Assembly: GCF_001640805.2 (NCBI RefSeq)
Contig: NC_066837.1
Location: 17,034,501-17,098,500 of the forward strand
Source: Lates calcarifer
Lineage: Eukaryota; Chordata; Actinopteri; Centropomidae
DNA: 64,000 bases
Reading direction: 5' to 3'
Below the pieces are notes generated by a model that saw only the letters and a list, made by a program, of their open reading frames with translations, searched no databases and had not been told where the DNA came from. The translations under genes were made by a program, and so were the position numbers. Positions 35,085 through 64,000 of the stretch are shown here, in pieces; within the stretch, counting starts at the first letter, position 1; each line of letters begins with the position of its first letter.

Positions 35085-35550
35085 TTTGAGCTAAATGCTA
35101 ACATCAGCATGCTAACATGCTGATCTTCAGCCAGTATAATGTTTACCATGTTCACCGTCTTAGTTCAAGTGTGCCAGCGTGCTAACATTTGCTTGTTAGC
35201 AAAGTGCACCTGAGGCTGATGGGAATGTTATTAGATTCGCAGGTGTTTGGTCACAAACACAAGAACTGGAGAATTTACATTTTGACCTGATGCCAGATGA
35301 AAATTTAGCTGATAACTACAGTTATTACAGTTCATAGTCAGAGACATTTTGCTCAAAATCGAATGCCAGCAGTCAGAGGAAAAGTCATTTTCACTGTATA
35401 AGTGAAAACCTTGACCTGCTCCTGGTACTGGATGAAAAGTCAGTGGATCACCAGAGTCAGTAGAATTTATCTTGAGGGCACCATGGACGAGTAAATCAAG
35501 TTTCATTGTTATCCAGTAGTTAAGATATTTTAATCTGGACCATGGGGCCG
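35085..35550. repeat. Teleost interspersed repeat ('gctaacatgctgatct...' family)
   Basis: The copy runs from 'gagctaaatgctaacatcagcatgctaacatgc' in outline, through 'tttaccatgttcaccgtcttag', 'ctgaggctgatgggaatgt' and 'gatgaaaagtcagtggatcacc', to 'ccagtagttaagatattttaatctggacca'. I know this order of words from many fish genomic and microsatellite sequences. It is non-coding and moderately diverged. Confidence 0.75.
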
Positions 35551-36733
35551 TGTGTGTCCGTGAAATGTCAGAAATCTATCCATGCTAATAAGCATAGCCT
35601 ATGTCTGCTATATCAGGCATATGACAGGACATCACAGAGCTCCATTCTTTGCTCAGGCACCAGTCTGCAGAAAGAAAGACATGGCACAGCAGGATGGTAC
35701 AGTCAAGAACATCCTTTTTATTCAATCAGGTGCTGCTCTTCTCAAACTGTGTTTTTCTTCTTATGGAAAAGAAACTGTAATTAACACATGCATTTCACCT
35801 AGAGCTCTGGGGGTGTTCTCACAAAGAAGTGGTGCTGCACTGAGGGTGTAGACAGAGGCGTAGAAGAGCTGGGAGTCAGGGGGGCCTAGGGTGCTGCCTA
35901 TTACACCAATAACCATACACGCTTAAGAAGATAAAGAACAAAATGAACAACAGAACAAAGACACGGAGCAGTCCAGCATGAGGTGGTCAGAGGAGAAAAA
36001 TGGAGGGACTTTCCTGAATCCTCGGCAATCTGAGAGATCAGGTTCATGCTGGCCTTTTAACTATCTGGTTGGTTGTGTTGTAAATGGCTAATACTGCTGA
36101 GAGTTTCACTGTGTGTGAAACCCGCCGTGAACAATAATACTTCACTTTAAAAGATTGATTTGAATGGATGTGGGATATGTCCTGGAAATGCAACACCCCC
36201 CTCTTTCAGCCTCATGCAGGACAAGTCCGGTTATAAGGTGCTTGTAGCTTTCATTTACAGTCCAAGGCATCCTCAAAGAGAGCCTAAATGACAGCATACC
36301 CTGATAGCAAATATGAAAAAGAAATCCAAATTAAAAGGAAACAAAAAGGGGGGAATAAAACAAAGCCAAAAAATAAATAGCTAAAACAAAAGAGCAAACT
36401 CTTAGATATCCTAGTCCAAGCAGCCCCTTTCCAACATCCCAAAGCAGTTCGTCTAGCCCTCTCGACCCCGTTAATCTTCTCTGTAAACCTCTTCGACCCA
36501 AACCCCTGAACCCCTGTCGTCCCTTCCTAACCCACCCAAGGACACCCCCAAAAGCCCGTCAGCGTAATTTGTTCACTTACATTAGCTGTTGAATGGAGAA
36601 GCTGAAGAAGATGGGTATGGTAATACAATGTGAAGCATACAGACAAGAATAACATGTGAGCTAACTGCATTCTGCTCAGACAAAAGTTTTTCGGCAATAT
36701 TTTTTTTTTCACCCTCCCAACAGCGGAGAGGGC

Positions 36734-36735
<2 letters not shown>

Positions 36736-36773
<38 letters not shown>

Positions 36774-36791
36774 AAAGAGAGAGAGAGAGAC
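36736..36791. repeat. (GA)n microsatellite
   Basis: GA dinucleotides with one AAAGAAA interruption. The tract produces Ser/Leu-rich spurious ORFs on the minus strand. Confidence 0.95.
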
Positions 36792-37499
36792 GGAGAGTGA
36801 CGGACACACAGTTACAGACTACTCCAGTGTCTAAGAGAAAACAGACAGTGGAGACAGAGGGGAAGAAAAAAAGCAAGAGCTGAACGAGAACAAGTTTTTT
36901 TGCCTTTTCAAAAATTTTTTTGTCATTATTTATCAATAAAAAGTAAAGAACTAATTCACACCAGTTTCCTTTTGTACTATATATATATATATATACGGCT
37001 TTTGAAAAGGAAGAGAGGATATAGGGGAGGTACAATGGAGGGGATTTATTTCGAGCCAGAGGAAAAAGTTGTCCCTGAGCGCTGAGCGGGCGACGACCTG
37101 TTACCCCTCCTCGCGGCACTCAGGGGCAACCTGCTACCTCGAGCCATTTCGAAAAAAAGGGGCGATCTGGATTACAAAATGGAGTCTGTGAACAAAAGGC
37201 ACTTTTAAGGGACAACCTTTAACTGCTGGGAAACTATACACTACAGCACAAGCACTATAAGAGTCATTTACAGAGGAGGGGGGTGGAACAGGGGAGAGGC
37301 TCACCTTGCTGCCTGTTTCATAAATGGTTCAAACCTCACATATTTATGCCTGATTTTAAGCTACGTTTTTGCCCCTTTTCAGTTGTTTCTGTTATCTGCA
37401 CAGGAGACAGACGGTCTTAACTCAACACTCTTTCCACTTCAACTCAGGTGTCTCGACACAACCCTGCTGAGCTCCATCCAGCTCTAGATTCAGAAACAT

Positions 37500-40400
37500 A
37501 TTAACGTGATCATGGGAATAAAAAGATTTCTGGATGTGAAGCATCTCCCACAGCACAGGGAGGAACTTGTCATGTCACTATGCCAATGCAGGTGAGAACA
37601 ATGAATTAAACTGGGAGGGTTTTTTTTGTTTTGTTTTTGCTGGTGAGTTTCAGGCAGTGCATGGGTAAGTTATCTGAAGTTTCTTAGGCTTGACAGTATA
37701 GGTTTTTTTTTTCTTTCTAAAGGTTGAACCAAAATGCCTTTTGTGTCACAACCTTAAGGAATAGGAACCTCTCCCCCCACTCAATACAAATAGAAGAAGA
37801 ATACAAATAGAGAGAGGAATAATGCTGTTTCCTAAATGGTCTGTTATTTTTGTTCATTACCATTCATTTATAATAGTTCTGAATGTACTTTATAGTGTTA
37901 AAGCACCAGTTTTCATCTGATGATAGAGAATTTTTTTCTGAAGTTGTGTAGAATTTTTTTTTCCTTCAGCCCTCCCACATTTTTATAAACAAATGATTAC
38001 ACATAAAACATTAAAAAAGAGACAAAAGGAAATAAAAACAAATACCCCCAACTTACAAAGACTAGGATTTTTCATGGCCCTCTAGTTTAGAGTCCCGGAG
38101 CTTACGGACTTGAAACAAATACATTTTTTTTCTCTTTTCTCTTAGCTTTCTTAAAAATCTCTAACAGACAAACACAATGATCTACCCAATGCATTGCACG
38201 TGGCTCAATCGACACATATTTTTCAATAATAATACTTTCCATCAAAAAACAAACACTTTTTTTTTCTTCAAACCTACTGTCGATTTTTGACATGTTCATC
38301 TAGGTATTATAATGCTGCGCTGCAGATGGCGATGGCGTGTGTCGTTTGATTCGTACTGGTAACAGTAAGATGATGTTACTGAAACAGGTTGTGAGGGGAG
38401 GTGGTGGGGGGTGGTGGGGTGAGAGTTCAGAAAATAACTAGACTGCCAACAAGCTCATGTAGTAAAAGTTAAAAAGGAGCATATATCATAAATATATATG
38501 TATAAGATCTCTCTCTCTGTCTTTACAAAAAAAAAAAAGTTTGCAGTCCTCTATAAAGATCTGTCCTAGGCCAATGGTTTCCACATGCACCAACGCTACC
38601 ATTCCCCGTAGCTTTAGCTTATATGTGGGAAGAGAACCTGAAGTCAAGTTTATTACTAATTGCATGAAGGGAATACAGAGGCACTTTCATATATTGTTAT
38701 AGTCTTGATATATGGTTTTAGTACATAGAGCTAATGTTACTAGAGAGGCTGAGAACAGGGTCTCAGCCCTGTTTACTATCCCTGCAAAATAGAACCAACA
38801 GCTAGGCAGTCCAGTTATTTTGTGAGGTCGGCTTTTGTTGGATTGTGTCATGATGAAAATAATACCAATAGCAATTTCATTGTGAACATTTACATAGAAA
38901 AAAATATCTCAAATTAAAAAGACAAATCTTAAAGTGAATGAAAAACCATTAACAAAGGCAGTTTGGAGAACCAAATATAAAGGCTTCCCTTTATTAGTTT
39001 GTGTCAGGTGATTGGTGGTGTTAGTGTATGTTTTTATATGTGTGTCTGTGTGTGAATGTGTGCGTGTATTCCTCTGGGTTTTCCTGTGACTGAACTAAGG
39101 GATACAGGGTGAAGCAATGCAAGGGATGCATGTGATGAGCTGTTGTTACTGTGCTGTCCATACGTGAGAGAGATTCGAGAAACTGCTGTTACTGTTTCGT
39201 TTGAAATCTGTTTCGCTGAAATTCGAGCATGACACTTAACGTATTACTGCAAACTAAAGAAAAAAAATGTTATGACATGCAAGAGAAGGTTAAAACAACC
39301 CAAGTGAGACAAAACCAAAACCAAATCCGGCAAAAAAAAAAAAAAAAAAAAAAAAAAGAAAAAGAAAAAAGTTGCAAGAAAACACCTACAAACAAAATGA
39401 AAGCTAATAATATGAAGCTGATGCTGCGTGTGCATTCCTGTAAATTAAATTCCATGTCTGAATAATAACGAGATGATATTGTGAGTGGTTGTGTGACAGA
39501 CTATTCTGGAGAGGATGGTCTGTATGCAAGCGTACGCGCGTGTTTGTTTGTGTGTGAGCATGAGCGTGCACTCGCTGCATGTTTCAGGGCCCAGACTCAA
39601 ATGTCAGTGCAGCCACATTCCTGCGGTGGCAGCCAGCCTCGATTCACTTCTCTAATCGCTCATCTGACCATCGATGTGCAATACTGTTCATCCCTTATTA
39701 AAAAAATTAATAGTGCATAGGTGAGGGGACGAAAGAGCACATGTAGAGTTAGTGTTATGACTGTCTGTTGTGTGTTCACTCGCTCGCACTCGCCTCATGG
39801 CTATCACTTCTTCCACAGCAGGACGCCCTGATACTTTGACAGGTAAACAAAAGACCAGCCACTTAGTGCATATATGTCACACCATCGGATGGTGTCACCA
39901 TGATTGGCCAATCAGAAATGAAAGAGGCTCAGGGCTGAGCGAATGAAGCGGCAGAGTGTGGCGACGACACGCAGGCATGTGGCTGCAGTTGTTTTTCGGT
40001 CTGGAACCTGAGCAGCGCTGAGCTCCAGGTGGTGTGGTGGGGATGGGGGTGGGGTGGGGGGTTTGGATGGGACCATGGACCTGAAGAAGAGGCAGGTGGA
40101 GAAATATGTAGATATGGAGGCGTGCAATATGGGAGGAAATCTTTTCAACTTGCATCCGACTTCATCAATTATCATTACTTTTTGGATCTCCCAGCCAATG
40201 CATGGAGTTTCATTGTGGAGACAACAAAATGAAAAAAAAAAAAAAACATAAAAAAAGAAACAACAAATGTATAATTGGTCATTTGTCAGGTTACCATATT
40301 GCATTTCCTTTCTGACATTTTTGTGGTGTGTGTGTATGTGTATGTGTGCGTGTGTTTGTGTGTGAGTGTGTGAGACAGTTCCTCATCTTCCTCTTCCTCC

Positions 40401-40688
40401 TCCTTGCATTCTGAGTCTGTCCACTCAATCTCATTTAAGCCTCCTGGATAAAGGGGGATGAACGTTCCTGTTCAAATTGTGGTGGATTGAGAGTCCTCTT
40501 GGGGGGGTGGGGGAGGGGTGGGGAGGGTTTTTTTTTTCGGGTTCTGTAGTAGTACTTTGAATAGTGTTGGCGAGAGAGAAAGACCTTTTTAGTGTCAGCA
40601 GTCTGTTCTTAATCAGCAGTGATGTGTTTGTTTTTCAAATTTCCAATTTTCATGACACAATTTTAGCTGTTGATTCAGAGAGGCCTTG
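37500..40688 (-). other. nfix: Probable nfix 3' untranslated region
   Basis: This region lies directly downstream (minus strand) of the nfix stop at 40691-40689. It has no exon of any other gene, poly-A/T runs, and G-rich plus-strand tracts at about 38398-38421, 40029-40062 and 40501-40528 (C-rich in the transcript). TTTATT words (minus AATAAA) occur near 38991 and 38648. Mammalian NFIX also has a multi-kilobase 3' untranslated region. The exact 3' end cannot be fixed. Confidence 0.45.

Positions 40689-64000
<23,312 letters not shown>

Larger units (their letters stand above)
34632..37500. other. Region between the small gene and nfix
   Basis: Apart from the repeat at 35085-35550, this stretch holds a (GA)n tract at 36736-36791, a (TA)n run near 36978-36994 and AT-rich unique sequence. 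The distal end of the nfix 3' untranslated region may reach into it. No coding exon was seen. Confidence 0.5.

Overview
The window is vertebrate nuclear DNA, almost certainly from a teleost (bony fish). Coding exons are short, separated by GT..AG introns, and embedded in AT-rich intronic and intergenic DNA rich in (CA)n/(GT)n, (CT)n and (CTAT)n microsatellites. At least three interspersed repeats look like families widespread in teleosts. There are no bacterial-type operons, no CRISPR array, and no tRNA or rRNA gene that I could see.

Layout from left to right. Positions 1-4732 hold low-complexity DNA, a diverged repeat and probable 5' non-coding exons of lyl1. The lyl1 gene (+ strand, coding exons 4733-8411) encodes a TAL/LYL bHLH transcription factor. 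Tail-to-tail with it lies a minus-strand GIMAP (AIG1-type) gene (CDS 15923-11670) with two GTPase-like domains and an unusual repeat plus glycine-zipper tail; a one-base frameshift at about 12,895-12,900 interrupts it as sequenced. Next is a minus-strand HMGXB4-like gene (21465-18464) that keeps the conserved C-terminal domain but has no HMG box. The hmox1 gene (+, 25216-26722) encodes heme oxygenase 1 and has a TATA promoter carrying a 22-bp perfect palindrome. The rnf11 gene (-, 31258-29506) encodes a RING-H2 E3 adaptor. A small unrecognised spliced gene (+, about 33.0-34.55 kb) follows, and then two teleost-type interspersed repeats. From about 40.7 kb to the right edge lies the 3' two-thirds of nfix (-, exons 59636-40689, numbered by the mammalian gene as 3 to 11). 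The exon encoding the DNA-binding domain lies beyond the right edge.

The genes do not form one pathway, but the linkage is informative. LYL1 and NFIX are neighbours on human 19p13, HMGXB4 and HMOX1 are close together on human 22q12, and human RNF11 sits on 1p32 in the same arm as TAL1 and NFIA. A plausible reading is that this rnf11 belongs to the LYL1/NFIX paralogon rather than being the direct counterpart of human RNF11. The most unusual product is the tandem-AIG1 protein with a tail of repeated S-x-V/M-W-G-K-V-G units ending in a glycine-zipper membrane segment. Exon boundaries come from reading splice sites and reading-frame phase by eye; no alignment or expression data were available.
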